From positions 465 to 41,527 of the forward strand of contig DGTQ01000022.1 of the NCBI GenBank assembly GCA_002394365.1: a DNA stretch of 41,063 bases. The letters run 5' to 3'. The position numbers and the translations under genes are program-made. The notes beneath the pieces are model-generated. The model was not told where the DNA came from and made no database searches. It worked only from the letters and a program-made list of their open reading frames with translations. Every line of letters starts with the position of its first letter. Position 1 is the first letter of the stretch. The DNA comes from Prevotellaceae bacterium UBA4332 (GTDB taxonomy: Bacteria; Bacteroidota; Bacteroidia; Bacteroidales; Bacteroidaceae). Positions 24,114 to 32,938 of this stretch are shown here, piece by piece.

Positions 24114-24448
24114 GGAGTGATGGGGAGTGAAGAGGAGTGAAGGGGAGTGCGGAGGAGTGAAAGAGGAGTGAAAGAGGAGTGAGTGGGGAGTGCAGAGGAG
24201 TGAAGGGGAGTGAAGGGGAGTGCTCAACTTGTGAGGTTGTGAGGTTGTGAGGTTGTGAGGTTATAAGGTTGTTTGGATTAAGGTTTGAGTTCAAGAGTTC
24301 AAGAGTTCAAGAGTTCAAAAGTTCAAGAGTTCAAAAGTTCAAAGTTTCCCAAACGACTAAACGACTAAACGACCAAACGACTAAACGACCAAACGACTAA
24401 ACGACCAAACGACTAAACGACTAAACGACTAAACGACCAAACGACTAA
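24114..24448. repeat. Four consecutive short-tandem-repeat arrays
   Basis: In order: GGAGTG-based units of about 10 bp (24114-24224), GAGGTTGT octamers (about 24229-24268), GAGTTCAA octamers (about 24286-24348) and ACGACTAA/ACGACCAA octamers (about 24352-24448). They fill the whole gap up to the CDF start codon. Units differ within an array by single substitutions. Confidence 0.92.
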
Positions 24449-24453
24449 TTAGG

Positions 24454-25557
24454 ATGAATCGTAATGCACAGATAATAAGGACCAGTTGGATAGGCATAAT
24501 AGCCAACGTGATGCTGGCTGCCTTCAAGGCGGCAGTGGGCATGCTGGCGGGGTCGGTGGCTATAGTGATGGACGCGGTAAACAACCTGAGCGACGCGCTC
24601 TCGAGCGTGATAACCATAGTGGGCACGAAACTCTCGGCGAAGCCTGCTGACAGGGAGCACCCCTTCGGGCATGGGCGCATAGAGTATTTCAGCGCCATCA
24701 TAATAGCCGTAATAGTGCTGTCGGCGGGCATCACCTCGCTCATAGAGTCGGCAAAGAAGATTTTCAGCCCCACGGAGCCTTCCTACACCGCCACGACGCT
24801 CGTGGTGATAGTGGTGGCTATTGGGGTGAAACTGGCATTGGGACAGTACGTGAAGCGCAAGGGCGAGCAGCTGAACAGCGACGCCCTGACTGCCTCGGGG
24901 GCTGACGCGCTGTTTGATGCCGTAATCACACTTGCCACGCTCATCTCGGCTGGCATAATGCTGCTGTGGGGGGTGTCGATAGACGGCATACTGGGCGTGC
25001 TGATTTCGCTCGCCATAGTGAAGGCTGGCGTGGAGATGCTCGTATCGCCCGTAAACGAACTGCTGGGCACCAGCATATCTGCCGAGCTGGCTGGCGAGAT
25101 AAAGAGGGAGGTGGCTTCATTCGAGGGAGTACACGGGGTGTATGACCTGATACTGCACAACTATGGTCCCGACATGAAGATAGGCTCCATACACATCAAC
25201 GTGCTCGACACGATGACGGCTCACGAGATACACGGACTGACGCGCAGGATAACCATGCACATGATAGAGCACCACAACATCATCTTGACAGTAGGTGTTT
25301 ATGCCATAGCCACTGGCGACAACCGCAGGACGGAGATACAGACGGCGGTGTCGAGGGTGATAGCCAGCCACAAGGAGATAGTGCAGGCGCACGGCTTCTA
25401 CTACGACGAGGGGGAGAACTACGTCTCGGTTGATGTGGTGCCCGACCTCTCGGTGCACGACGAGCCTGCATTCGTAGCCAAGCTCAAGGACGAGATACAG
25501 CCGCTGGTGCCTGGTATGCGTGTGGAGATAGTGGTGGACCATAATTATAGCGAATAA
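24454..25557 (+). CDS. Cation diffusion facilitator (CDF) metal efflux protein
   Basis: This 367-residue inner-membrane antiporter has about six transmembrane helices in residues 10-215 and a cytosolic C-terminal ferredoxin-like domain. Metal-site residues are in helix 2 (VMDAVNNLSDALSS) and in helix 5 (ASGADALFDAVITL). The loop REHPFGHGRIEY (H...G.H) is the family hallmark. It probably exports Zn(II), Fe(II) or Mn(II); the helix 2 D-N-D pattern differs from the H-D of strict zinc members. The C-terminal domain is longer than in YiiP (about 300 aa). The leader consists of tandem repeats, and a lipoprotein gene follows after 5 bp. Confidence 0.94.
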   Translation: MNRNAQIIRTSWIGIIANVMLAAFKAAVGMLAGSVAIVMDAVNNLSDALSSVITIVGTKLSAKPADREHPFGHGRIEYFSAIIIAVIVLSAGITSLIESAKKIFSPTEPSYTATTLVVIVVAIGVKLALGQYVKRKGEQLNSDALTASGADALFDAVITLATLISAGIMLLWGVSIDGILGVLISLAIVKAGVEMLVSPVNELLGTSISAELAGEIKREVASFEGVHGVYDLILHNYGPDMKIGSIHINVLDTMTAHEIHGLTRRITMHMIEHHNIILTVGVYAIATGDNRRTEIQTAVSRVIASHKEIVQAHGFYYDEGENYVSVDVVPDLSVHDEPAFVAKLKDEIQPLVPGMRVEIVVDHNYSE

Positions 25558-25562
25558 ATATC

Positions 25563-26009
25563 ATGAAGAAGCTTCTATTTTCAATGGCAGTTATGCTTGC
25601 CATCGTGAGTTCTTGCAACAAGAGCAAGACAGAACAGCCACAGGCCTCAGAGCCTGTAGCGCAAGACACTATTAAGCCTGCCAATGCTGAGCAGGCAAAG
25701 GTAGCTAAGGCTGACAGCGTAAAGATTGCCAAGATTACCCCCGAACTTGCTTATGAGGGCATCAACAACTATTGCCACAAGGAGTTTGACTGGAGCCCAG
25801 CCGAGGAAAATCCTTCCATCATGTATGTGACGATGGGCGACGAGACAGAGACGGAATACAAGGTGATATTCCGTAGCTACACAGGCTCCTTCACCTATTT
25901 CTATGTCAATAAGAACACAGGCAAAACAAGGATTGAAGAGTTCGTACCCGCTCTTGACATAACCCAGAAGTCTGGCACCCTCAACCTGTTTGATTACGTA
26001 AAGAAATAA
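25563..26009 (+). CDS. Small hypothetical lipoprotein
   Basis: This 148-residue protein has a lipoprotein signal peptide, MKKLLFSMAVMLAIVSSCNK, with lipidated Cys18. A low-complexity linker rich in K, E, A and Q (19-55) leads to a small domain (ELAYEGINNYCHKEFDWSPAEENPSIMYVTMGDETETEYKVIFRSYTGSFTYFYVNK shape: alpha helix plus four beta strands). It follows the CDF gene by 5 bp, so the two are co-transcribed. The fold may be periplasmic PepSY-like or YfeY-like, but I cannot name a family. Confidence 0.85.
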   Translation: MKKLLFSMAVMLAIVSSCNKSKTEQPQASEPVAQDTIKPANAEQAKVAKADSVKIAKITPELAYEGINNYCHKEFDWSPAEENPSIMYVTMGDETETEYKVIFRSYTGSFTYFYVNKNTGKTRIEEFVPALDITQKSGTLNLFDYVKK

Positions 26010-26076
26010 GAATACTCTTACGCCCCATTGATTACACAGAGCACCACACTCAAATTCTCTTAAGAGGTCATTAAAG

Positions 26077-26319
26077 AATATAGGTGTCACTTTGGAGTTG
26101 CAGACCGACTACATCGACCTGCTGCTCATCCACCAAGCCTACGGCGACGTGTTCGGCACGTGGAGGGCTATGGAGCGAGCCTACCAGCAGCACCTGAAGA
26201 CCGACCACTTCCTGCGATACAAGCAGGGCACGCTGCACATGGTGCGAAGCCTCAAACTGCCCACCATGCAGCCGCTCGACCCTGAAGCAATGAAACTGAT
26301 ATTCCAGAAACAGAGATAA
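26077..26319 (+). pseudogene. Aldo/keto reductase remnant
   Basis: The frame reads NIGVTLELQTDYIDLLLIHQ then AYGDVFGTWRAMERAYQ, which is the strand-5/loop region of aldo/keto reductases (normally SLKRLQTDYIDLLLIHQP..DVYGAWRAME). The N-terminal catalytic Tyr/Lys part and the following GKIRAIGVSNF segment are absent. The remaining 40 residues (HLKTDHFLRYKQGTL...) do not fit the family. No full-length start exists. It is best read as a decayed gene between the lipoprotein and the CMD-cupin protein. Confidence 0.7.
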
Positions 26320-26330
26320 AGAACAAGAAG

Positions 26331-27389
26331 ATGAAGAAGAAAGTAATAATATTTTTAATAGGAGTCTTAGCAACTATGACAACAGTAAATGCACAGACGC
26401 TCAGCGAGCGTCAGAAAGGATTGGCAGCGTGTGCCTGCCTTATGGCACAAGGTGATTTACAGCGTCTGGAGCCTGCCGTGCGCATGGCTCTCGACAGCGG
26501 GGCGACCATAAACGAGCTGAAGGAGGCTTTCTCTCAGCTCTATGCCTACACGGGGTTCCCACGCTCGCTTAACGCACTGGGCGTGCTGAGCAAGGTGCTG
26601 GAAAGCAGGCAGCCCAACTGGCAGGAGGGCAAGCCCTGGGTGCGCCCTGCCGAGTGGGACAACGCGCGCAGTGCCTACGAACTGGGCGTAAAGAACCAGA
26701 CGCAGCTGTCGGGCAAGCCCTTCAACTACGACTTCTGCCCTCAGGACGACTACTACCTGAAGTCGCACCTCTTTGGCGACATCTTTGCTGGCGACCAGCT
26801 CTCGGCTGCCGACCGCGAGATTGTTACCGTGGCTGCCCTCAGCGGCTTGGAGGGTGTGGCTCCGCAACTGGCTGCCCACAAGGCTGGAGCAGTGAACATG
26901 GGCAATAGCAAGGAACTGGTGGATGAACTCTCCGCATGGCTTAGCAGCAAGGGCTACACGCTGCTTAGCAAATGGCCTAAGGGCGAGCCTAACCCTTACG
27001 GAAAGTTCTTCATCGGTCAGAGCTATCTTGCCGACGTCGGCGGGGGCGTGATACGCTCGGCGCAAAGCGACGCTTCTTCGAGTGAAACGAGTCTGAAGAA
27101 CGTGACCTTCGAGCCTCGCTGCCGCAACAACTGGCACATACACCACAAGCAGGTGCAGGTCCTGATATGCGTGGCTGGTCGCGGCTGGTATCAGGAGTGG
27201 GGCAAGGAGCCTGTAGAGATGACTCCTGGCACTGTCATCGCCGTACCCGCAGAAGTCAAACATTGGCACGGAGCACAGAAAGACTCATGGTTTCAGCACC
27301 TTACATATCATAAGGACGTCAAGGAGGATGCCTCTAACGAGTGGTTAGAGCCTGTTGACGACGAAACGTATGATAGGGTTGGGAAATAA
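26331..27389 (+). CDS. Exported carboxymuconolactone decarboxylase-like and cupin two-domain protein
   Basis: This 352-residue protein has a cleavable signal peptide (1-22, ending VNAQ), then two AhpD/CMD-like helical units (about 28-95 and 140-200: ATINELKEAFSQLYAYTGFPRSLNALG) and a C-terminal cupin (about 240-330) with metal ligands in NNWHIHHKQVQVLICVAGRG and the late His in EVKHWHGA. CMD proteins usually carry a CxxC peroxidase pair. Here only ACACL is present near residue 32, so redox activity is uncertain. This fusion is common in Bacteroidales gut species. It lies in a run with DUF362 and TonB receptor genes. Confidence 0.9.
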   Translation: MKKKVIIFLIGVLATMTTVNAQTLSERQKGLAACACLMAQGDLQRLEPAVRMALDSGATINELKEAFSQLYAYTGFPRSLNALGVLSKVLESRQPNWQEGKPWVRPAEWDNARSAYELGVKNQTQLSGKPFNYDFCPQDDYYLKSHLFGDIFAGDQLSAADREIVTVAALSGLEGVAPQLAAHKAGAVNMGNSKELVDELSAWLSSKGYTLLSKWPKGEPNPYGKFFIGQSYLADVGGGVIRSAQSDASSSETSLKNVTFEPRCRNNWHIHHKQVQVLICVAGRGWYQEWGKEPVEMTPGTVIAVPAEVKHWHGAQKDSWFQHLTYHKDVKEDASNEWLEPVDDETYDRVGK

Positions 27390-27416
27390 AGAGTAAAGTA
27401 TAAAGAGTAAACGAAT

Positions 27417-28370
27417 ATGAAGAGAATGAGAATCATGGCAGCTGCAGTGCTGCTCCTTATGACGACAACGATGAGTTTTGCACAGAGCAAGGTTTACTTC
27501 ACCAAGGAGATAAGCCCCGAGGCTCTGGTGAAAATCTACAAGGCACTTGGCGTGGAGGCTAAGGGCCGCGTGGCAGTGAAGATTTCTACTGGCGAGGGTG
27601 GCAACAACCACTACCTGAAGCCTACGCTCATACGCCAGCTGGTGGACGAGGTGAACGGCACCATCGTGGAGTGCAACACTGCCTACGGCGGTTCGCGCCA
27701 GGACGTGAAGAAGCACTGGGAGACCATCCACGAGCACGGGTTTGACAGCATCTTTGCCGTAGATATCATGGACGAATACCACGACATGCGCATACCCGTT
27801 CAGGACAAGAAGCACCTGAAGTATGACATCGTGGGCGAGCACCTTGCCAACTACACAGCGATGATAAACCTTGCCCACTTCAAGGGCCACGCCATGGGTG
27901 GCTTTGGCGGTGTGCTGAAGAACGCCTCTATCGGTGTTGCTTCTACGGCTGGCAAGGCTTATATCCACTCCCACGGCGTGACCAGCAAGACACCTGATTG
28001 CTGGGACTATACAGCCCCGCAGGACTTCTTCCTCGAGTCTATGGCTGCTGCTGCACAGGCTGTGCACAATTATTTCTCGGGCAACGTCATCTACATCAAC
28101 GTCATGAACAACATGTCTGTTGACTGCGACTGCGACGGCCACCCTGCCAAGCCCGAACTGCAGGACATGGGCATCATGGCGAGCCTCGACCCCGTAGCCG
28201 TTGACCAGGCGTGCCTCGACAAGGTGTTCAACTACAATGGCAAGCCAGGCGACGACAACAAGCCCCTCATAGAGCGCATCAACCGCCAGCACGGTACCTA
28301 CATCACCGACTACGCTGAGCAGATAGGGCTGGGCTCAAAGAAGTATGAACTCATAAACCTCGACAAATAG
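27417..28370 (+). CDS. DUF362-family secreted protein
   Basis: This 317-residue protein has a signal peptide (1-24, TMSFAQ). The remainder is a DUF362 domain: VAVKISTGEGGNNHYLKP, the NTAYGGSR block, NLAHFKGHAMGGFGGVLKNASIGVAS and DCDCDGHPAKP near the C-terminus, where a Cys pair may bind a metal or cluster. The function of DUF362 is not established; some members are fused to ferredoxin domains. The gene ends TAG overlapping by one base with the GTG start of the receptor gene, so they are coupled. The short 27-bp gap before it holds AAAGAGTAAA repeats. Confidence 0.92.
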   Translation: MKRMRIMAAAVLLLMTTTMSFAQSKVYFTKEISPEALVKIYKALGVEAKGRVAVKISTGEGGNNHYLKPTLIRQLVDEVNGTIVECNTAYGGSRQDVKKHWETIHEHGFDSIFAVDIMDEYHDMRIPVQDKKHLKYDIVGEHLANYTAMINLAHFKGHAMGGFGGVLKNASIGVASTAGKAYIHSHGVTSKTPDCWDYTAPQDFFLESMAAAAQAVHNYFSGNVIYINVMNNMSVDCDCDGHPAKPELQDMGIMASLDPVAVDQACLDKVFNYNGKPGDDNKPLIERINRQHGTYITDYAEQIGLGSKKYELINLDK

Positions 28371-30268
28371 TGACAAATCGTTTTACCCCCTGTGTGCTCG
28401 CGACATTTGCCGTGGGCACTCTTTTCTTTCCGCTGTCCCTGCAGGCTGAGCAGAGGCAGGAGGCGGCTGTGGGCGACACACTGAAGCAGTTGCAGGAGGT
28501 GGTGGTTACCGGCACCCGCAATGCCACCGACGTGCGCCATCTGCCCATGACCGTCACCGTCATAGACCGCAACAGGCTCACGGAGCAGTATCGCTCCTCC
28601 GTCCTGCCTACCGTGATGGAGCAGGTGCCCGGCATGATGATTACGAGCCGTGCCATGATGGGCTACGGCGTGTCGAGCGTGGGGGCTGGCGGCATCAACC
28701 TGCGCGGCATAACGGGCGGCGCAGGACAGATGCTGGTGCTAATCGACGGCCATCCGCAGTATAACGGCATCTACGGCCACCCCATAAGCGACAGCTACCA
28801 GACGCTGATGGCTGAGCGCGTGGAGGTGCTGCGCGGTCCTGCCTCGGTGCTCTATGGTTCTAACGCCATGGGGGGCGTGATAAACATAGTGACGCGCTCC
28901 GCCCACTCCGACGGCATGCGCACCGCCATCAACCTCGGTGCTGGCAGCTACGGCACCCTGCAGACGGAGGCGTCAAACCAGTATCGCAGGGGCAGGTTCT
29001 CCTCTACCCTCGCTGCGCAGTATGGCAGAACCGACAACCACCGTCCCCGCATGGGCTTTGAGCAGTACGGCGGCTACCTCAAGCTGGGCTACGACTTCAC
29101 GCCCCACTGGAATGCCTGGGTGGATGCCAACATCACCCACTTCAACTGCAGCTATCCCGGCACCACCAGCAGTCCGCTCTACGACGCCGACCAGTGGATA
29201 ACGCGCGGCATGGTGTCTGCCGCCCTGGAGAACCACTACAACAACACCAGCGGCGCACTGAGCGTATATACCAACTTCGGTCGCCACAAGATAGACGACG
29301 GCACCCCCGACCCCATGCAGCCTACCGAGAGATACTTTCGCTCTACCGATGCCCTGACGGGCGTTTCGTGGTATCAGAGTGCGCAGCTCTTCGAGGGCAA
29401 CCGCCTCACCCTGGGCATAGACTACCAGCACATCTACGGCCGCGCCTACTACACCTCTAAACTTACGGGCGAGGAGCTCAGCACCCCCAACAAGCAGAGC
29501 GGCAGGAGCCATCGCAACGAGATAGCCGCCTACGTGGATTTTCGTCAGGACATCCTCTCGTGGCTCACGCTGGACGCTGGCGTGCGCTGGGACCACCACT
29601 CCGTCTCTGGCACCGAGTGGATACCCCAGGCGGGCATAGTCATACGCCCTATGGACCGAGGCGAGATAAAGGCCATGGCGAGCAAGGGCTTCCGCAACCC
29701 CTCCATGCGCGAGATGTACCTCTACCCCCCATCCAACGAGGAACTGCAGCCCGAGCGCCTGTGGAACTACGAGCTGTCGTGGCGCCACCGCCTGGGCTCC
29801 GTGAGCTACGGGGCAAACGTGTTCTACATAAAGGGGGATAACATGATTCAGACCGTGAACCGCAAGAATGTCAACACAGGCAAGATAGAAAACTGGGGAA
29901 TGGAACTGGAGGCAGACTGGAGATTTGGCGAGCACTGGCGACTCAACACCAACCACTCCCTGCTCCACATGGAGCACCCTGTACTGGCAGCACCTGGATA
30001 CAAGGGCTTCCTCGGGGCAGACTGCCGATATGGCAAATGGAGCATCGTGGCAGGCATGCAGTACATAGGCGGCTTATACACCGCCGTGGGCTCCAAGGAG
30101 AAGAAGGAGAACTTCTGCCTGCTCAACGCCACCGTGAGCTACGCCCTCCTCAAGGGGCTCACCCTCTGGCTGAGGGGCGAGAACCTGCTGGCGCAGAGCT
30201 ACGAACTGAAAGAGGGCGACCCCATGCCCCGCGCCACCTTCATGGCTGGCGTACACTGCCACTTTTAA
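28370..30268 (+). CDS. TonB-dependent outer-membrane receptor
   Basis: This 632-residue receptor imports a ligand across the outer membrane with TonB energy. The GTG start overlaps the DUF362 stop by one base. The signal peptide is 1-26 (LSLQA), and the TonB-box-like and plug start LQEVVVTGTRNATDVRHLPMTVTVIDR is at about 42. The plug continues to GGVINIVTR (about 175), then a beta-barrel ends with the aromatic TFMAGVHCHF. It is short for the family and lacks the N-terminal CarboxypepD_reg domain of SusC, so it fits the siderophore/cobalamin/metal group. The neighbouring DUF362 and CDF genes are consistent with metal handling, which is inference. Confidence 0.94.
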   Translation: MTNRFTPCVLATFAVGTLFFPLSLQAEQRQEAAVGDTLKQLQEVVVTGTRNATDVRHLPMTVTVIDRNRLTEQYRSSVLPTVMEQVPGMMITSRAMMGYGVSSVGAGGINLRGITGGAGQMLVLIDGHPQYNGIYGHPISDSYQTLMAERVEVLRGPASVLYGSNAMGGVINIVTRSAHSDGMRTAINLGAGSYGTLQTEASNQYRRGRFSSTLAAQYGRTDNHRPRMGFEQYGGYLKLGYDFTPHWNAWVDANITHFNCSYPGTTSSPLYDADQWITRGMVSAALENHYNNTSGALSVYTNFGRHKIDDGTPDPMQPTERYFRSTDALTGVSWYQSAQLFEGNRLTLGIDYQHIYGRAYYTSKLTGEELSTPNKQSGRSHRNEIAAYVDFRQDILSWLTLDAGVRWDHHSVSGTEWIPQAGIVIRPMDRGEIKAMASKGFRNPSMREMYLYPPSNEELQPERLWNYELSWRHRLGSVSYGANVFYIKGDNMIQTVNRKNVNTGKIENWGMELEADWRFGEHWRLNTNHSLLHMEHPVLAAPGYKGFLGADCRYGKWSIVAGMQYIGGLYTAVGSKEKKENFCLLNATVSYALLKGLTLWLRGENLLAQSYELKEGDPMPRATFMAGVHCHF

Positions 30269-30270
30269 CC

Positions 30271-31197
30271 TCACCCCTTATGATTGCACAGATACATGCC
30301 CACGAGGATGAACATCGTGCCCAGGAGGAACCAGGGCGTGATGCGCTCGCCGAGCAGCCAGTGGGCAAAGAGGATGGTAGTGATGGGATTGAAGTATATC
30401 CAGTTGGTCGCCACCACGGTGTCCAGCTTTTTTATTACCCAGTTCCATATAAGGAAGCACGCCATCGACGCCACCACGCCGAGAAAGAGCAGATTGCCCG
30501 TTACGGCTGCCGTAAACACCTCCTGCGCCCTCGCGCCAAGAGGGGCGAATATCCACGCCTCATCGGGGCAGAAGAGGTAGTAGGGCATGATGCCCACAAG
30601 ACCGTAGAAGAACACCTTTCTCGTAATCATTATGGCGGAATAGTGCTCCAGGGCTCGCTTCATAAGCAGCGAATACACCGCCCAGGAGAGGCACGCCGTA
30701 AATGCCAGCACATCGCCAAGGGGCGAGAGGTGCAGGACGAAATGGCCGTTCAGCACCACCGCCGCCATGCCCACGAGGGCAAGCAGCGAGCCCACCACCC
30801 TCTGTCTCGACAGCGTGTGCTCGCCTCGGTAGATGAGCGCCAGCAGCAGCATGGCAAAGAGGGGGCAGGAGCACACGATGAGCGACGTGTTGGTGGCGGT
30901 AGTGTAGAGCAAGGCTACGTTCTCGGCTGTGAAATAGAGCGTGCCGCCCGTTATGCCGAGCGCCGCCATGAGGAGCTCGTCCTGCCAGGAGCGCGTAGCG
31001 ACCTGCCACCTGCCCTTAGATATGCACCACGCCGCCATCAGCACATAGGCTATGGCAAAGCGCAGGGTGAATATCTGCGTGGGCGACAGCCCTGCCGCAA
31101 GGAGCAGTTTGGTGAACACAAACGTGCTGCCCCACACTGCCACTACGAGAAAGGCTATAAAGTGGTATATTATGTCTCCTGAAAATCTCTGAATCAT
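30271..31197 (-). CDS. EamA/DMT-family permease
   Basis: This 308-residue inner-membrane transporter has ten predicted helices in two EamA repeats (about 12-145 and 155-295). Typical features are VVAVWGSTFVFTKLLLAAGLSP at the first helix, AFTACLSWAVYSLLMKRAL at the start of repeat two, and LFAHWLLGERITPWFLLG near the end. It is the last gene of the leftward pdx operon and converges with the receptor gene (stops 2 bp apart). Its position suggests transport of a B6 vitamer or related metabolite, although DMT substrates are rarely predictable. Confidence 0.93.
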   Translation of the reverse strand: MIQRFSGDIIYHFIAFLVVAVWGSTFVFTKLLLAAGLSPTQIFTLRFAIAYVLMAAWCISKGRWQVATRSWQDELLMAALGITGGTLYFTAENVALLYTTATNTSLIVCSCPLFAMLLLALIYRGEHTLSRQRVVGSLLALVGMAAVVLNGHFVLHLSPLGDVLAFTACLSWAVYSLLMKRALEHYSAIMITRKVFFYGLVGIMPYYLFCPDEAWIFAPLGARAQEVFTAAVTGNLLFLGVVASMACFLIWNWVIKKLDTVVATNWIYFNPITTILFAHWLLGERITPWFLLGTMFILVGMYLCNHKG

Positions 31198-31206
31198 CGT
31201 TTTTTT

Positions 31207-31270
31207 CTAGGTGGTTCTAGGTTTTCCTAGGCAGTCCTAGGTTTTCCTAGGTTCTCCTAGGCTTTCCTAG
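31207..31270. repeat. 10-bp CTAGG array between EamA gene and pdxT
   Basis: Seven units of the form CTAGGnnnnn occupy the gap. The pdxT stop codon (31257-31259) is formed by one CTAG word, so the array reaches into the last codons (GGARKA) of PdxT. Confidence 0.9.
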
Positions 31271-31847
31271 CCCCTCCTATTACCAGCGAGAGGAAGAATT
31301 CATGCACCCGCCTGTCCTCGTCCAGTTCGGGGTGAAACGCCAGCGCCAGCTGTCTGCCCTCGAGGGTGGCTGTCACGTTGCCGTCAACCCTTGCCACTGC
31401 CTTGCAGCGGGGCGATAGCAGTTTCTCCACGTAGGGTGCTCTGATGAATGTCATGGGCACTTCGTCCCCCACTCCATCTACCGTGCCGAGGGTGTGAAAG
31501 CTGCCCAGCTGCCTGCCGTAGGCGTTGCGCCTCACGCTCATGTGCATGGTGCCGAGATAGCCCTCCGACAGCAGTATCATGCCTGCGCAGGTGCCCATCA
31601 CGGCGAGTCCGCCCTCTATAGCCTCCTTCAGCGGGGCGAAGAGCCCCAGACTGCGCAGCAGGCGCATCTGCACGGTGCTCTCTCCGCCTGGCAGTATGAG
31701 TCCCCTGTCCTGCAGCGAGTCGGTGCCGCCGCAGAAGTCGTGCCAGTCCTTGAGGTTCCTTATCTGGCAGGTCTCTATGCCGAGCTCCTGCATGCGTTGC
31801 TCGTGCTCTGTGAATGCGCCTTGCAGCGCCAGTATTGCTACTTTCAT
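31257..31847 (-). CDS. pdxT: Pyridoxal 5'-phosphate synthase glutaminase subunit
   Basis: This 196-residue class I glutaminase releases ammonia from glutamine and passes it to PdxS for vitamin B6 synthesis. The nucleophile Cys87 is in MGTCAGM, the His172/Glu174 dyad in FHPELDED, and the oxyanion/binding block GGESTVQMRLLRSLGL (about 54-69) is intact. Length is normal. The last residues, GARKA, are encoded by CTAGG repeat sequence, which appears tolerated because the end is not conserved. It lies between pdxS and the EamA permease in the same operon. Confidence 0.97.
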   Translation of the reverse strand: MKVAILALQGAFTEHEQRMQELGIETCQIRNLKDWHDFCGGTDSLQDRGLILPGGESTVQMRLLRSLGLFAPLKEAIEGGLAVMGTCAGMILLSEGYLGTMHMSVRRNAYGRQLGSFHTLGTVDGVGDEVPMTFIRAPYVEKLLSPRCKAVARVDGNVTATLEGRQLALAFHPELDEDRRVHEFFLSLVIGGARKA

Positions 31848-31859
31848 CGTTCTTTTTTT

Positions 31860-31940
31860 TCTAGGGGGGCTAGGCAGTTCTAGGTGGTCCTAGGTTCTCC
31901 TAGGTTTTCCTAGGGCCTCCAAGAATCTCCTAGTCCTTCC
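31860..31940. repeat. 10-bp CTAGG array between pdxT and pdxS
   Basis: Eight CTAGG-type units, some degenerate (AAGAATCTCCTAG), fill the 95-bp gap. They follow a T-run just upstream of pdxT. Confidence 0.88.
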
Positions 31941-31942
31941 TA

Positions 31943-32815
31943 TTATACGCCTCTCTCTGCCATGAGCAGCTCTATCTCGTGCTCGTTTATGCCTACCATA
32001 GCCTCGCCGAGGTCCTCCGACAGTCGGGCAAGGAGCTTGGCGTCCTTGTAGTTGGTTACCGCCTGCACTATTGCTGCAGCCCTCTTGGCTGGGTTGCCAC
32101 TCTTGAATATGCCGCTGCCCACGAAGACGCCCTCTGCCCCCAGCTGCATCATGAGGGCGGCGTCGGCTGGTGTGGCTACGCCGCCGGCGGCAAAATTCAC
32201 TACGGGCAGCTTGCCGTTCTCGTGTACGTAGCGCACGAGCTCATAGGGTGCCTGCAACTGCTTGGCAGCCTCGAAGAGTTCGTCGTCGGCCATGCCCACG
32301 AGTCTGCGTATCTCGCTCTGCATCAGGCGCATGTGGCTCACTGCCTGCACTACGTCGCCCGTGCCTGGCTCGCCCTTGGTGCGTATCATGGTGGCACCCT
32401 CGGCTATGCGCCTGAGAGCCTCGCCCAGGTTGCGCGCTCCGCACACGAAGGGCACCCTGAACCTCGTCTTGTCTATGTGGTAGATATTGTCGGCAGGCGA
32501 CAGCACCTCGCTCTCGTCTATGTAGTCTATCTCGATGGCCTCCAGTATCTGCGCCTCGGCTATGTGGCCTATGCGGCACTTCGCCATCACGGGTATGCTC
32601 ACCGCCTCCTGTATGCCCCGTATCATCTTGGGGTCGCTCATGCGGCTCACGCCCCCCGCCGCCCTTATGTCGGCAGGTATGCGCTCCAGCGCCATCACGG
32701 CACACGCGCCAGCCTCCTCGGCTATGCGTGCCTGCTCGGGGGTTGTCACGTCCATTATCACTCCGCCCTTCAGCATCTGTGCCAGCTGGCGGTTTAGGGT
32801 TTGTCTGTCTTCCAT
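31943..32815 (-). CDS. pdxS: Pyridoxal 5'-phosphate synthase lyase subunit
   Basis: This 290-residue TIM-barrel synthase condenses ribose 5-phosphate, glyceraldehyde 3-phosphate and PdxT-derived ammonia into PLP, as a dodecamer. Key residues are present: Asp22 in VIMDVTTPEQA, the Schiff-base Lys79 in PVMAKCRIGH and the second Lys147 in IRTKGEPGTG, followed by the phosphate-binding FAAGGVATPADAALMMQLG and GSGIFKS. The gene is 128 bp (mostly CTAGG repeats) after the ThiD-AraC fusion gene. It is followed by pdxT in the usual order. Confidence 0.98.
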   Translation of the reverse strand: MEDRQTLNRQLAQMLKGGVIMDVTTPEQARIAEEAGACAVMALERIPADIRAAGGVSRMSDPKMIRGIQEAVSIPVMAKCRIGHIAEAQILEAIEIDYIDESEVLSPADNIYHIDKTRFRVPFVCGARNLGEALRRIAEGATMIRTKGEPGTGDVVQAVSHMRLMQSEIRRLVGMADDELFEAAKQLQAPYELVRYVHENGKLPVVNFAAGGVATPADAALMMQLGAEGVFVGSGIFKSGNPAKRAAAIVQAVTNYKDAKLLARLSEDLGEAMVGINEHEIELLMAERGV

Positions 32816-32836
32816 TGTTTTTTTTTGCTTTTTTTT

Positions 32837-32922
32837 CTAGGGGGTTCTAGGGGTTTCTAGGTTTTCCTAGGGGTTCCTAGGGGTTCCTAGGGGTTCCTAG
32901 GGGCTTCTAGGCAGTCCTAATT
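32837..32922. repeat. 10-bp CTAGG array upstream of pdxS
   Basis: Nine CTAGGnnnnn units (many CTAGGGGTTC) follow T-runs in the gap between the kinase-AraC fusion gene and pdxS. The period is one helical turn. Confidence 0.9.
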
Positions 32923-32938
32923 CTTCTTATTCTTTCTC

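Noticed and set aside
24114..24448. CRISPR array
   Set aside because: The repeats are contiguous without spacers of 30 bp or so and there are no cas genes.
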